NCBI GenBank assembly: GCA_963693315.1
Contig: OY856188.1
Coordinates: 201,315,602-201,379,601 of the forward strand
DNA length: 64,000 bases
Origin: Diogma glabrata
Taxonomy: Eukaryota > Arthropoda > Insecta > Diptera > Cylindrotomidae
Direction: 5' to 3'
The position numbers were made by a program, and so were the translations under genes. Numbering within the stretch: the stretch's first letter is position 1; the number at the start of each line of letters is the position of its first letter. The notes beneath the pieces were generated by a model that made no database searches, was not told the DNA's origin, and saw only the letters and a program-made list of their open reading frames with translations. This document shows positions 12,332 through 26,562 of this stretch, one piece after another.

Positions 12332-15300
12332 TAAGAGAATATAAAAAAATTAATGTAAAAAATTAAATTTAGTATTTTATATTTTCTTTTCAAATTTCAA
12401 TTTAGTTTGTGAATTGATTTAGGAGTGAATAGACGTAATATTTTTCTTTGTTTTTTTATTATAGGAGTGGATAGACGTAATATTTTTCTATGAATGTTGT
12501 GAATGAAGAAATGAATTGCACGTGGTATTTATCATTTTAAAATTCATGTGTTTGTTAAATTTGTCAGATGAAGATAGAATTGATTCGACGTGATAATGGT
12601 ATGAGTGAGTTAGAGATCAAATAAGCTTACTTGAAAACTTATTTGATCGCTAATTTTTCATATATCCGAACTGATCAGCTAGAGTTCTGATTATTTTTCA
12701 TTCATATATTTAAAAAGAAAAATTAAAAATTATATGCTAGCATTTCTCATTACCACTTTTTGAAATCAAATAGTGCATAGGTCACGGAACTTCCCTTGGT
12801 ACTTTAAAAATGAAGAATAACATCCTAAAATTAAGAGTTTAAGCCTACGATGCCCACACAGTGACTCTTTTTCATTCCATTCTCTTTTACATATTTCCGA
12901 TCATAATCATAAAACAAACTTCAAATCCTACTGGTGGTCCCATTAATTTTTTTTTATGTAATCATTTTATGTTCATAAATTAATATTGTTTATATATTCA
13001 TTTAAAATCTGAGTACCGATCTAAATTCTGAATATATCACCAATTCGATGTCAAACAATTTCTTTATTAAAATATTTCGCTCACAAATTCGAATGTCTTA
13101 AATCTTACTTCAGAGCTTTAAGCATAATAATAATCATAACAACACATATGACAAAAACTAAATATAATAAAATTGTTCGCTAATTTTGTTGTTGTGATTT
13201 AAGCTAAACAATAAAAAAATATCACATATGTATTCATATAATTCTCTCTCACTCTTTCTCTTTCGTTTGCTCTCTGGGTCTAAAGAATTTCATTGGATTT
13301 CATACATATACATTTATATTTAACTAAATATAATAATTCAACTTAATGCTTTTTTCTTAAATTTCATGTTTAATTTTCTTTAAGAAAGAAAGTTGTTGTT
13401 GTGCTTTTTTATGTCTTTTTATTTCTTATTTTGCGCGGTTTTTTCTTCTCTTCTGTGTTATATTGTATATGTTTTGTTTATATATGTAGTGATTTTTTTG
13501 TATACAATATTGTTGCTTTTAAGAAAGACATAAGACGAAGACGATAAAGTAGAAGAAAACAATAAATAAATAAATTCTTCTGAGAATTTTAGCGGGCTCT
13601 TTAAAAATGTCTAACCGGCAAATCTGGTTTTTTATTATTTCATTTGTTTGCGTGTAAGTCCCTTTAAATTTCATTCAATACATTTAAAAAATAAAAAAAG
13701 TTATATTTTTTTATATGTTTTTTAGCGATATAATTTGAATTGATTATTTCGTTTCTTGGAGTTGGAGTTTCTTATGTGTGAGAAAAATTTCAAGTTGTTT
13801 CGATTAAAAGTTATGATTTTGTTTCTTTTTAGTTTATATATTATTATTTGAATTTATCTGGATATATATTGTTTTAATTATTATATAAATTTTACATTTT
13901 CATTACTCGTTACTTGTCGTTTTATTACATAGACTCCCAACTACACAAACATGTTTTAACTGTCAAACTGAGTGTTTATTTGCCAAAAAATATTATTTTT
14001 AAGATAAAGATAACAATAAACTTGTATTTGTCGTTTTAGTATTCCCAATTCGGTTTGTAAAGAATGGAAATGACTGTATGAAACGGTTGAACATTTTTTT
14101 GAAAATGCTGATGATGAGCTTTGAGGAAAGAAATTGATTGGCTCGTGTCCAAGTTCTCTATAAGTCAGGTTCACTATGGAGGCAAGAACGCCATATAACA
14201 ACACAAAAACAAATTTAAATCTTTTGTAATGGTTTTAAAAACCTGTTCAATTAAATTTTGGCGCGAATTTTATGTTATATTTGGTGTGTGAGAAAAGAGA
14301 AAAGTTCATTGTATCTTAAAATTTTATATCTGTGATTTTTTTCTTTATATTTTTTTAAGTCTGTGTTGGCGGGAATAATTCAAGTTTTTAAGTTGTTTTG
14401 TATGATTTTTATTTAAAATAAAATTCCAATTTATAATAACAAAAAATAATCTTAAAGTTACGGTATGACAAACAAATAAAATCTTATTCTTATATATTAA
14501 TAAGACGAACCTCTTATATAATACAATTGATTTCTTGTGTGTTGCGGAGAAAAATAATAATATTTATTGGTAGGGCAAGTGCAAAATATCAATAATATTA
14601 GTTTTCATCGTGAGAATTTTCCATACTTTTGTTCGTTTTTGGGAGTTGTATCCTTTTTCGTTTTCTTAATAAGTTCTTAGAAATGCATACATAATACTTA
14701 TAATTTTTTTTAAAGATCCATAGTCTATTAGTTAAGTATAATAGCAAACAAATATCCATTATATCTGGGTTGTCAGGTTCATTTTCATGTATTTTTTTGT
14801 TGGGTTATGTTGTCTCTTCAGATGGGACAGTTATTGTACAAAAAATAATGAAAATAATAAAATCGATTTGATTTCTTCCCAGAATCTATAAAATTAGGAC
14901 ACCCACCATTGTCGATCGTTTGAGGAATTTTATTGATTGAAAAGTAATAAATTTGTTGAAATATAATCGGAAAGGAATTTTAGATATTTTCATGGAAAAG
15001 TTTTTCAAGATTCAATAGATTTTTGTGTTGTGAATGAATGCGAGCGGATATGCATCCAGATTTTTATTAAGTGCTTTGTTCTATTACATCATGTTTCTAT
15101 GAATTTTGACGAATAGGAACAATAATAAAATATGTGATTAAAATGCAGACCTTGAATGATTGTATAATTTAATAGTAATTTGCATGCAATGTTGTGAAGA
15201 AGTTTTTGGTTGATTATGATATGATAAAGGAATGGGCTGGATATTTTTGGGTGCGGTCATAACTTTTGTTTAGGAAATGAAAGTTGTTGGATGAGAATAA

Positions 15301-17867
15301 TAAATTGTGCAGTTTTTTTCATTAAACGTTAGAAATCAGTTATAAAATTTTTTATATGTATATTTTATGATTTGAAACTTGAGATGGGTTCACAAAAGAA
15401 GAACTTGTTATGCAGTTATGCAAATATGAAAATGTGTAGCCAGTTTTGGTAAAAAAGTATGGCGCAAAAATAAAATAAAAGAAAAGAAAGAGAAAAAACT
15501 TCGTTTAGACTTTAGACTTTCTCAAGTTTATATACATATGTAATTTATTTAGACTAAAGATTATGTTTCTTTTTTATATGTTCATAAAAGTTTATGTTTC
15601 AGAAAATATGTGGTTATATTTTATCTTATGTTTGTTATTTTATTTCCAAAGAAAACGATTTAAACTTAGTATTGTGGAAAACAAAACAATCAACGACAAA
15701 AGTTGTTATTATATTACTGGTGGTGGTTTTTCATAAACCACTGGCAACAGTGCGGTATATTTTGTTACTTCTTGATAGAACCATTTATTTAAAAAAATTT
15801 TCGTGCTATGTTTATTAGTAATATGTATAGACGAATTATTTGAAAATTTTAGTGATTGTTATAGTGTGTTTTTTGTAGAGGTTATACTCGATATTTATAA
15901 AAAGCAACGAGATCAGCCATAATCAGCATGTGTGAAACTATAAAATTTAGTCTCCGAAAAGACGACGTGCTTACAAACTCTCAGAATAATATCAGGAAGT
16001 TGAGATGACGAACGATTCACGTTCTAAGCCGATGGTTCAGTCTTTTTCAAATTGGATTTTGTTTGGGATTTGAGGGATTTTGCGTTGTTATCTTATTTCT
16101 ATTTTTTTAGAGTGAGAATCCTATTTAAATGTCCAAAAGTAACCTCTCACTTTCTCTGGCGTTTACATCAAATGAAGGAATTTTCCCGTCTGTGGAATTA
16201 CCTTCCACTCATCTCGTTCCATGACTTGGATAATGTCATCACGCTAGCGTTGTATGGGTTTTAAGCTTCGATGACCACCAGCCAGTTGTTGTAGTGACAC
16301 AAAATCTTTTCTTTCTAATGGAGCCGTTTCTACATAACTAAACCATAGAATCCGATTCGATTTAATGAACCCGATCACATCGCAGCTTTCAAGAAATTGT
16401 GTGATTTCCGAAAGTATCCGCTCGAAGGTAAAAAATACTTAGTGTTAGACAGATTTTCCTTGCCATCGATTATCTGGTTATTTTGGACTCTAGTGACAAA
16501 CGTAACCAGTCATCTGCTTACTTTCAAGAACAAATTGAATGGAATTTATATTAAGAAAAAGAATAAAAACAGTTGAAGCATTAAATACCAATGATAAATT
16601 AGAGAAGCAGCGACATTGCATATAAGAAAATGGAATAGATAACAATAAATACACGTTGATAATCTTTGTTCAATTAAGGTACAAGTTGCGATTACTAATT
16701 TCCAAACCAATAAAGCAGTTTCCAGTTAGGTAGAAAAATGGGTTTCCAAATATTCTAGATGTCATATAAATCTGTTTCCATGGCACCTATTTTACAGACA
16801 AATGAAATCATTTGTTTTAATTTTAATTTATATAATGAATCACATTTCCCAGTACACTACCCCTTATAGATGATGACATAATCTGCAATAAATTTCTGGA
16901 TATACTCGTATTAGATAGTTAAGACATATAATAATATGTAAATATATATTTCATTTTGTTTGTCAAAATCGTTTCAACGACAAAATACATTCCATTGATC
17001 AGTGAAATAAAACATAATAAAAATGGCATTGCACTTTTGCAAATTTTATTTTTTTTTCGATACTACGTAGATTTTAAATTTTATTAGAATTATGCAAATT
17101 TTTAAAGTTTTTTGTATTTTAAAATTGTTCAACGACATGTGTGACTACAAATGAGGATTATTCGTTAAAAAGGAAAATAGATTAAGATTGAACCATAGTT
17201 GAAGTAAATAATGTTTTATTTATTGATCTTTAATTATTAATATTTTGCATTCATTAGTAAAATTAGCATTAGTTTAATCAATGACCAGAGTAGAATTGGG
17301 TAGAAAAATACAGTTCCATAAAACTATCCCTCAACACTTATTGTGCAACAATAATTATTGTTTAATAAAATAATAAATTACAACTCCAGCTGTGACAGGT
17401 AAAGAATTTCTTTAAACGTTTCAGGTGAATTACTTAAAAGAAATAATATAAATAATAATAAAATAAACATATAAAAGTCGGCATATATGTTCTAACTCTA
17501 AGTTTTTATAATATCATAAAACTATGTACAAATAATAGTTGCGACAAAATTAAAACGAAATAATTATGACTAGGAAAATAAAAAATTAAATTACAACTAG
17601 TCTTAAAGGAAACGAATTATTATAAGTTATTTTCAGAAAACTGATCATAAAAAGAACGCAATTGTGCTATGAATGGAGTTTAGTTATTTTGGTTAACATA
17701 TTTCTATGAAACTGACATTTGTTAAACTAGTAATTTCAATTTTTGTCTTTAAGTCTAAATTAAAGTCTAAATTAATTTACGCTGGTGCACCTCAAGACTC
17801 AGTTTTATCCCACACAAGATTTTTAATTTCAAATTCAAAGCTTCAATAAGGAACATCAATCGCGTAA
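12332..17867. other. Long AT-rich stretch without recognised genes
   Basis: Non-coding sequence with low-complexity patches. A direct repeat with core tagacgtaatatttttct occurs at 12421-12448 and 12463-12490, and a CT-rich run lies at 13242-13280. Small ORFs at 13956-14204 (minus), 15594-15818 and 16052-16264 have no domain or codon pattern that supports them. Host intronic or intergenic DNA is possible. Confidence 0.4.
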
Positions 17868-19433
17868 CTTCTTTCAACAGGTTAAAACCTTAAAGAAGGG
17901 ACCTCAAACTGGATCGAGTGCTATTCAAAACGAAGATGGGGAGCTACAAGTAGACCTTAAAAATATTTTAGATGCTAGGCCGCCTATTTTGAGAATCTTC
18001 TGAGCTTAAATGACCAGTAACAAGTCGGGCAACGAGCAAAGCTTGTTCGTGCATCACAGGTACATGTAGACGACTGATGAACCAACCAAAGAAGATTTCA
18101 AAGCGGCGCTGTACAAATTAAAACGCAATAAAGCACCTGGTATCGACGATATAACATCCGAAATGATTGTACGTGGTGGTGAAACTCGATCTTTAAGATT
18201 GTTTGAACTTGTTCGAATGGAACACCAGGAACAACTGGAACTATGCTATGCTGATACCAATCCATAAAAAGGGTAACCGCCTACAATGTGCAAACAGAGA
18301 AATCGCTCTCCTCTGCACAGCATATAAGATCTTTTCATACATTTTGCTAGCCAAAATCAAACCTTTTGCTGAACAACCATTTGGAGAATATCAGTGGCAT
18401 CCGGCAAGACCGAGGTACCACCGATGCACTTTTCTGAATAAGGATGATTTTGGAAAAGTGTCGAAAGCTCAACATACCTACGCATCAGCACTTCATTGAT
18501 TTCAGGCAGGCCTATGACTCTCTCAAACGAGATACTCTATGGTCTGCTCTGGTGTCAATGGGAATCCCTGGTAAGGGAATCCCTGGTTTCACTATGCAAA
18601 GTGACAGTACAGAACTCTCAATGCTGTGTACGAGTAGAGAACGAAATATTAAAGTATTTTAAAGTCGACTCCGGTTTAAGAGAAGGTGATGCCATCTCTC
18701 CTATAGTCTTTAATTTAGATTTGAAATATGTGTGCTGTCAAAAGAAACTACCGACTGAGAACAATATCTTGTCAATAAACTCAGTACAGATGATGTTGTT
18801 ATTTTCGGCCGAAGTGAAGCTGTTACAAGTGAGACTTCCAAGAAACTGGAGAATGGTGCTAGAAAAATTGGTCTGCAAATTAACTACGATGAAACCAAAC
18901 ATTCTAAACGTGCAGTTTTAAAGGAGGCTGAGAAGAAAGATTAGGAGTTTAGTCTTTTAAATATTTAGGATCAATGCTCTACTCAAACATCAGCATACTT
19001 CCGCAGGTAATCGAACTTTCTACTCAATTAAACTTCTCCTTGGATCACCGTATGTATCAACTAACACCAAACTCAAGTTATACAAGACATTGATTAGACC
19101 GTTTGTGATGTATGGGTCACAAACGTGGACCCTTATACAAAATGACGAATCAGATTTTTCTGTATTTGATCGTAAGATCCTACGTTACCTTTTAGAAAGA
19201 CGATGGAGAGTACAGAACGCGATATAACTTTAAGATCAGAGACCTTCTTGAAGGTCCAGATATAATAGGTTGTATCCGTTCCAATAGGATTGATTGTTTT
19301 GGGCATGTTGACTAGCAGATTCACAGTCTGGAATAAATAAAAAACTGTACGTTATTACCCCAAGGAGTGGGCGACCACGAAATAGACCACGACTGCAATG
19401 GGAGACTGCCGTAATAAACGACCTTAAAAAAAG
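17868..19433 (+). pseudogene. Decayed non-LTR reverse transcriptase, plus strand
   Basis: Remnant of a LINE polymerase broken by many frameshifts and stops. Readable pieces in order are a pre-RT linker (LKNILDARPP), KRNKAPGIDDITSEMI, ALLCTAYKIFSYILLAKIKP, HFIDFRQAYDSLKRDTLW and VDSGLREGDAISPIVFNLDL. They are followed by the post-RT region YKTLIRPFVMYGSQTWTL and the C-terminal SGRPRNRPRLQWETAVI. The order is that of a normal LINE ORF2, but there is no endonuclease. The clade is uncertain. Confidence 0.75.
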
Positions 19434-19856
19434 ACCAATCTTTCTAGCACCACTCTCAAGCGACTTGAAAGCCTCACTCATAACATCTTCACTTCGGCCG
19501 AAGATGACAACATCATCAACGTAAGCATTCATCTGTACTGAGTTTATTGACAAGCTATTGTTGTTATTCGGTAGATTCTTTTGACAGCACACATATTACA
19601 AGGCTAGATTAAAGAGTATAGGAGAGATAGCATCACTGTGTCTTAACCCGGCGTTGACTTTAAAAGTCTTTGATAATTCGTTCTCCACTTAAACACAGCA
19701 TTGACAGTTCTGTACTGTCATTTTGCATCGTGATACCAGTTTACCAGGAATTCCCATCGACACCAGAGCCAGACCATAGAGTCTCTCGTTTGAGAGAGTC
19801 GAAGCCTCGTAGGCCTGCCTGAAATCAATGAAGAGTTGATACTCTTGTGTGACAAA
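19434..19856 (-). pseudogene. Inverted partial copy of the same reverse transcriptase
   Basis: The minus strand repeats the RT core of the plus-strand remnant: LFIDFRQAYEAS, LNPILFNL-like sequence, CCQKNLPNNNNSLSINSVQM, and then AYVDDVVIFGRSEDV with the catalytic YVDD. It abuts the end of the plus copy directly, giving an inverted pair. It is also frameshifted. Confidence 0.7.
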
Positions 19857-19870
19857 AATTTGGTCAATTT

Positions 19871-20310
19871 TAATTCCATCAAAACACTAATTATTGATTG
19901 TTTGCAGATCCAAGACCGAGTTCCGTTGTCTCCAACGATATTTCAACTTGTATATGTGACGAACAAATAGACGAATGTGAAAGCATTTGTTTATTGGGAG
20001 TCACATTTCCATTAACGATCATATAATAGCGATGGCAAAGAGCGCGTCAAGAAAACTCGGCCACCTCAATAGATGCAAAAAATATTTCACTCGGTATCAA
20101 TCAATTCACATCTATAAGTCCTATATTCGTCTATGCATACTCCATGTATTGCTGTCAATTTTGAAGCGCCGCATCTGTTTTCTTCCGGGCTCTTTTGGAC
20201 TCTACTCAAAAGTGTGCTATACGAGTTGTTGATGATCGAAATTTAACATCAAATCTTGATTTTCTACAAAACTGTCGCACTGTTGCTGGTCTCCTTTGTT
20301 TTATAAATAA
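19871..20310 (+). pseudogene. Decayed Jockey-type LINE, post-RT fragment
   Basis: The readable sequence AMAKSASRKLGHLNRCKKYF, then IYKSYIRLCILHV, then LDSTQKCAIRVVDDRNLTSN with frameshifts, matches the region after the RT core of Jockey-type ORF2. No active-site region remains. Confidence 0.65.
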
Positions 20311-22564
20311 GTCACCAGCAGTCCTCAAATGAAATCAGATTCATTATGCCTCAAACATATTTTTTTCCCCGTTTTACTCGTCAATTGATTTGTAGAAACA
20401 GTCAAACTGTCATAATGACAAAATAAAAAAATTTAATAAAAGTTGATTTCTTTGGTGTATGTAAGGTTTACTTTACACATAAATTTAGGAACGGTGTCTT
20501 CTTCAACGCCGCTTGTATTTTTTTTGGAAGACAACCAATTTCATAAACTTGTTTTGAATCCAACTTTATGTGTAAGTGATTGCTTGTGTATATTATTCTG
20601 TGTTAGCTTATACGTGTGTGTGTTATTCATCTAATCTTATCTATGAAGATGGAAATCTTTAAAGAGGGATGTCTTAATGTATGTCAGAAAAAATTGTTAA
20701 TAGTTTTTAAGTCTCTAAACCAATGTGTTTAGAGCCTTAAAAACCAGAGAGCAACTTAAAAATCGATCAAAAATATGTTAATAAGACAAATTTCCGGATC
20801 AAACGGAAATGAATGGTGTTTTTTGATGTTTTATTTAAATTCAAAAATCTAGGTTGGGCTATTAGTATGCTTTTATACTAAGCTTTAAGTCGTTTAATTT
20901 TTATTGGACTAGTTTTATGTAAAAATGCTAATCATATGTAATGTATAAGATATATTAATTAATAGGAATTTTAAAACTTATTTTTTGTTTCTACCGGAAA
21001 ACAAGAACAAACTCAATAAATAATTCCATGTCAGTCACTTCGATATTCTATTCAATTTATAGTAAAAGAAACCTTTTATTCGTATATATTCTAATAAAAT
21101 CTAATAAATTAATAAAAATCAATCAACTACAGAATCGTAACGTAAAGCTTCCACGTCAGTTTTTTCCTTTATAATTATTATTTCACATCCAAATCACACT
21201 AAGATGAATAAGATGCTTAAAAGATATCAAATATCATACAAAAACCTCCATAATAATAACATAAGATTACAATAATAAAAGAAAATTCATAACTTCTATG
21301 ATCAGGCGAAACCCTTCAATAACACAAATCAAAAAAAAAAATTAAATTAAATTGTTTTAACTATTCAAAAAAAAAATTGAACAGATCACCACATCCATCC
21401 AAGAAATAAAAAACTTGATTTAAGTTTATATTAATTTTTTTTTATTTCTTGTTCTTTGCGTTTCTCCTTAAGATATTATTTATTTTGTATTTTGTTTTGT
21501 TGTGCGTACATGTTTTTTTGTTTTTTTAATCGTGATCTCTAAAATATGAATTATAGAGATTAACGAGAGCTTTTGGAATGTTTTGTCTTATTTTTTTATA
21601 TTGAATTGAACAGAAGAAAAAACGAGGCTGAGCTTTTAGGTATGTGATCTCACACAATCGGTTTGATCCATATTTTGTTCTGATCCATAATAGAAATAAT
21701 TTTACTGTCGATACTAGTTTATCTCCGCCCATACAAAATCCGTTTTTGTCTAATTTCCTGTTCTTTTCAATGGAAAATTCAATAACGTAAAAGCATCAGT
21801 CAGTTAAGTTTAAAATTTTGTTGGATACTATATTTTTGGTATTTACATGATAATCATCAAATGTCATCAAAAATGCTTGTGTGAAATCCAAATAAAACTG
21901 GTGAAGCATCCTCTTGATGTTTCTGTTTTCCATTGAGGAATAACGCCCTCCATATCAAAATAAGGAATTGGTGTGGGGTTTTAGAAAACAAAATGGATAA
22001 CATGGTTTGTTTGGGCCATAGCTCAATTTTGGCCCGAAATGATTGGTCCTATATATTTGTTTTAAGACCTAGTTAGTACAATTACTTAGCTCAGAGGAAA
22101 CATGGATGATTAAAAACATTTCTTTACTATACGCAACGAATAACGATTTGATTTTATAGAAGTCCAACGATTTGGACTGAACACAAATATTGCGATAATA
22201 AAGTTTAATTTGACATAATTGCTTATCAAAAAAGAAATATTAATCTTTTGACACAAAAAAAAAATTAAAAATGAAATTTTAAATTAATACAGTTTTATTT
22301 TATTTAGAGAAATAAGAGAAATAAAAATGAGCTCATCTGATTCACGTTGGGGTCACCATATATTGTATATTAATGATCTGTTGTTTATGTAATTGTTTAT
22401 AATACACAATATTAAGTTTGATATGATATTAAAGCACTACTTTATTTAATTCACTTTATTTAATTATTGTAATTATATAACGATTGTAGTCGTAACCATA
22501 ACCAATTGTTATTTGTTTATAACTGGTCTTACAACTTTGAATACTTTATATCTGGACTAAAATT
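20311..22564. other. AT-rich non-coding stretch
   Basis: No gene recognised. A minus-strand ORF at 21526-21732 has no recognisable feature. Confidence 0.4.
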
Positions 22565-23450
22565 TCGGGCTAATGTTGACGATGGAGTTTCTCAATGTTC
22601 CATTTGTCATCCACTCTTTTTCTCATCTATAACAATGACTTGCTAGATTCAACAGTTAATCCCATCAACAGTTTTGCTGATGATAGTACGTTTTATGCGT
22701 CTCATCTCCTGAAATGCCAAATCTTCATGCACCATTAACTTTAAATGTTGCTAGAGCAACATTTTAACACGATAAAGGAATGTAAACGGTGTTGAATTCA
22801 ATGCGAGAAAAACACAGGTTTGTCATTTTACAAGTTTGAAGCCAAAGGTTTAAAGAAGCAGACTTCTGGAAGTTAAGGTTATAATAATTTGAAAACGAAT
22901 TCTCATATTTTTGACCTAGCTTAGAACACTGTTCAAAGATTTGGTTGCTTACGACGCATGTCGTAAGCTTTTTTAAAGCAAACAGCTTATTTTGGTCTAC
23001 AAGGCTTTTATACGTCCCTGCATGGAGTGCTCTTTTCACATATGGGGTGGAGCGTACTTAACTAGTGTCTTGATGCTGTTCAACAGAGAGCAACTAAATT
23101 GATTGGTATAACTCTTATCTTACAAACGAATCTGATTAAATTTAGAATCCTTATATTGGTTAGCATATGGTATCATCAGTTATTCAGAGAATTTATTTTA
23201 TAATTAACACTAAACATGACTAACCTTGAAAAAAAGTTCAGGAATTCATTCAGTTTTGTTGGATGAGGGTTATTGACTGACTCAGGGTGTGATTATTGAA
23301 GATTTTCAAGAAAAGTTTGTAAAACACTTTGTGCCATGACCGCAATGATACCGGGCTCTCAGAGTCTTGAATATTTTGTATAACCACTCGCCTATAGTAC
23401 ACACCTTCACTCCGACAACTAATTTTAAGAGGCAAACGGACTGGTTACGC
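22565..23450 (+). pseudogene. Decayed Jockey-type LINE, RT C-terminal half
   Basis: The stretch near 22590-22690 reads GVSQCS, then after a frameshift LFLIYNNDLLDSTV and NSFADDSTFYAS, which carries the catalytic FADD. Near 22990-23110 it reads YKAFIRPCMECSFHIWGGA and a decayed AVQQRATKLIG-like block. A final fragment near 23330-23450 resembles the C-terminal tail. Many stops show it is old. Confidence 0.65.
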
Positions 23451-25162
23451 AACTAGCAATTTGTTCAGGCATGCCCTATTTTGATCCAAGCCGGATCAAG
23501 GTGTAATAGGGTAAATCCTAATAGGGCATTTGGTTCCGGGCCCCTATTGGAAACCATACCTGATTTCACTACGAGGGTGCGCTGTATTTGTCCTGATCCG
23601 GCCCAGACTCCGAAAACCTATCTCATCTCTAGAAGCAAATGCTGGACCAGGGTCGGATCAGAATCATTTTCTAATTCAGCTATGCCATAGAAATTTCACA
23701 TATACTTTAGTTATCGCTTCTCTGCGTTATGACTACATATAGTATGTAAGTATGTTGTTATTTTGGACTTTATCACGAATAATTATATTACATTACACCG
23801 GAAAGCTAAAAGAAAATATATGAATACTGTAATATTGCCGGACCAATGAATTTATAACAAACAAACTACACTTGGAAATCTCTTATATTATAAATCACAG
23901 AATGAATAATTTAACAAAACTATTAATTGGCTAACATGAAAAATAATTTATTTAAAAAACAAATCAAAAATTATATAAATTAAAATTCAATAAAAAGCTT
24001 ACATTAATTTATTTCTTCAATGTTGTCTTCTTCATGTTTTATTTTACACCTTCATTTATCTTGATGGTTAATTAAAGGTTTTGTATATCAAGCCGAAACT
24101 AATCCGCTCCTCTACAAAAAGCAATACATAATAATATCACTGCACGAAACTTCATAAACGGATTTGATGATCAATTCTACAACTAGAATTAGACAATTTG
24201 TGTTTAGCAACTCATACGGTAACAACAGCATGAACTTTTTCAATTAATTTTTGTTTTTTCGTCATCATCACAATTCATGTACCACTTGGCGAAACGTGTT
24301 TTTCTTCACAAAGTTATACATTCATTTTTAAAAACTGATAACATAACAATTGCTTGATAAATAACTTTTATTTCTTGAATGTAAAATATATTTCGTTTAC
24401 ATATTTTAATAGATGCAATTGAGGTTTTGACATTTTATTAGACTCACAACCATTTAAAAACTTTACAATATTAACACAATAATTGCAATGAAAAGCAAAT
24501 TTATTTTCCTTTTATTTTTAAAACAACGTTTTTGAAATAATTAACAATATTAATATTACTCAAAAGTATGCTGTATGTATGCTGTAATTTTATTTCAATT
24601 TACATAATTTACTGATTGATTTAAAAATTATATACTAACTCGATCCAAACAATTTGATCGTTTTTATATCATATTCTTCCAGATCTTCTGTTTCATTTTC
24701 TATTATGTAACAGCAATTTCCACTAATACAAACAATCATTTATACAAAACTTTTTAATTGAAATTGAGTTTATTTAAATCATAAAAAATGCACAGTGGTA
24801 CAGATAAATATCAATTGAAGAAAATTAATAAAATTGTTATTGGATTTGAAAACTATTATTTTTAGAGCAAAAATTGAAAATAGTCCGTCGTTACAAGTAT
24901 AGACTTAGAATAATTTCATAAAAATTTGTTTTCTAATGTATGTAGTAGGTAATTCCGTTTTTTAAATCCGGTTCTAGTAGGGGTGCCTGACCCGGTTTGG
25001 ATAGTTTGAGGCGTTACATGACTGACTAGGGCCTGTTCCGAGTGCCTGATGGGGTCATTATCAGTGTTAGTCGGGTATTTCTCCTTTAAATCAAATAAAT
25101 TGCATAAATTAAATAAAAAACTTATTTTAATCAAATCACCGATACATAATCTAAAAGCAATA
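23451..25162. other. AT-rich non-coding stretch
   Basis: No supported gene. Around 23480-23660 the base composition is less AT-rich and two overlapping ORFs appear, but neither has a motif. Confidence 0.4.
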
Positions 25163-26250
25163 TGTAACGTCCGCTATATTCACCTAAACAATAATAAAAC
25201 CAATTCATATTCTTTTTCTAATTCAATAAAAATTTATTTCAATAATTTCAGTTCATTTTTACATTAATAATAATTTTTAAATTTTCTAATAATTAACGGC
25301 TAGTTCAATTTCGAATATACTGAAAAAATAAACGAACGCACCAATTTTATTTTCATTTTTAACGAACAGATGTCGTTACTCAATTTTTTGCTTAATCTTC
25401 GTGTTGCACGATTTGATCAAAAAGAAAACAAAAAATCACATTTTGCCAATTTTTGAATAGGTCATTCGATGTTTAAACTTGAAGTTAAAATATTCATTCC
25501 GTATTGAGATTTCAATTTGATTGCAAACAGTTTTTGAGATAACTACTAAAAAGAAAAAATAGTAAAAAAAAATCCTAAATATATTTTAGTTTATTTAATT
25601 TTAAAATATAAAGTGTTGTAAATGTAAATAAAATGTTTTAAATATAACCATAAGTTGTCATAATTAAATAAACGAAAGAGAAATTGTGTTGATTTCTTTT
25701 GGTGATTTGTAATGGAATTGAGAGCAGAAAATGATAAAAGATAAAAATGAAATGAAATGTCAAACGTATTACAGCAAATATCTATATTTTATAAAATATT
25801 CGATCATGGATTATCAACTATAAATTGTAACAATTTAACACAACATTTTGGAATATGCTTCAGAAGTTACAATTCAAGGATTAGCAAAGTTTTGGGAAGA
25901 AGGATTTGTGAAGAAAGCGGTAAAGGATATTGGCAAAAATTGTATAGCAGAAGTTACAAAGGAAATTTGGGGAAGGAGATCACAAGGGAACATTGCAGTC
26001 AAACTTTATTTAAGATAAGTTACAATTTGTTGCTAGTATATATGTACTATTTTCCATTCATTTTTTCTAACTATTGAGTTTTTCTGTTTTTTTGAAATGT
26101 TAGGTTGAGTGAAGAAATAGATAAGAGACTCTGGAAAACGGATTCGTCTGGATAACCGTAAGTTTCCCGTGCTATGATTTTATTTTCTTTTACTATTACA
26201 CATTTCGTATAAAAGTCCAAGCCCATAGTGGCATTGTTAATAAATATTTT
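25163..26250 (+). repeat. Diverged solo LTR related to the gypsy-3 LTR
   Basis: The sequence begins TGTAACGTCC and follows the 5' third of the 40392-41609 LTR in order: caataataaaacc, tttacattaataata, ctagtt, gaatata, aacgaac and gaacagatgtcgtta. Further on it shares the layout agaga.tc, ggat and ataaaagtccaa. Divergence is high and the 3' end is uncertain. No coding region follows, so it is best read as an old solo LTR. Confidence 0.55.
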
Positions 26251-26562
26251 ATGTTAACCAACAAAAGCTGATCTTTTCAGATCTAAAATCTAAAAAGTTG
26301 AATTTCCAACTAGAAACGTAATTTCGTTATAAAATTAAAAAAAATCAACGACACGCCTCCCTGATTAACAATTGTTAATGAGAATTATTTTTCGGATAAT
26401 TATTAATATGTTTTATTATTAATACGTATTAATATGATACTTTTTCTACTCCTATCACAGTAAATTACCAATTACATCACACTATCCATGACATGTAAAT
26501 TGATTATTACAATAAGTGTAACGTAATGAGAATAAAAAGTGTTACGTAATGTATATTCATAT

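Noticed and set aside
23481..23742. Two overlapping plus-strand ORFs
   Set aside because: No domain, different frames of one less AT-rich patch, short length.
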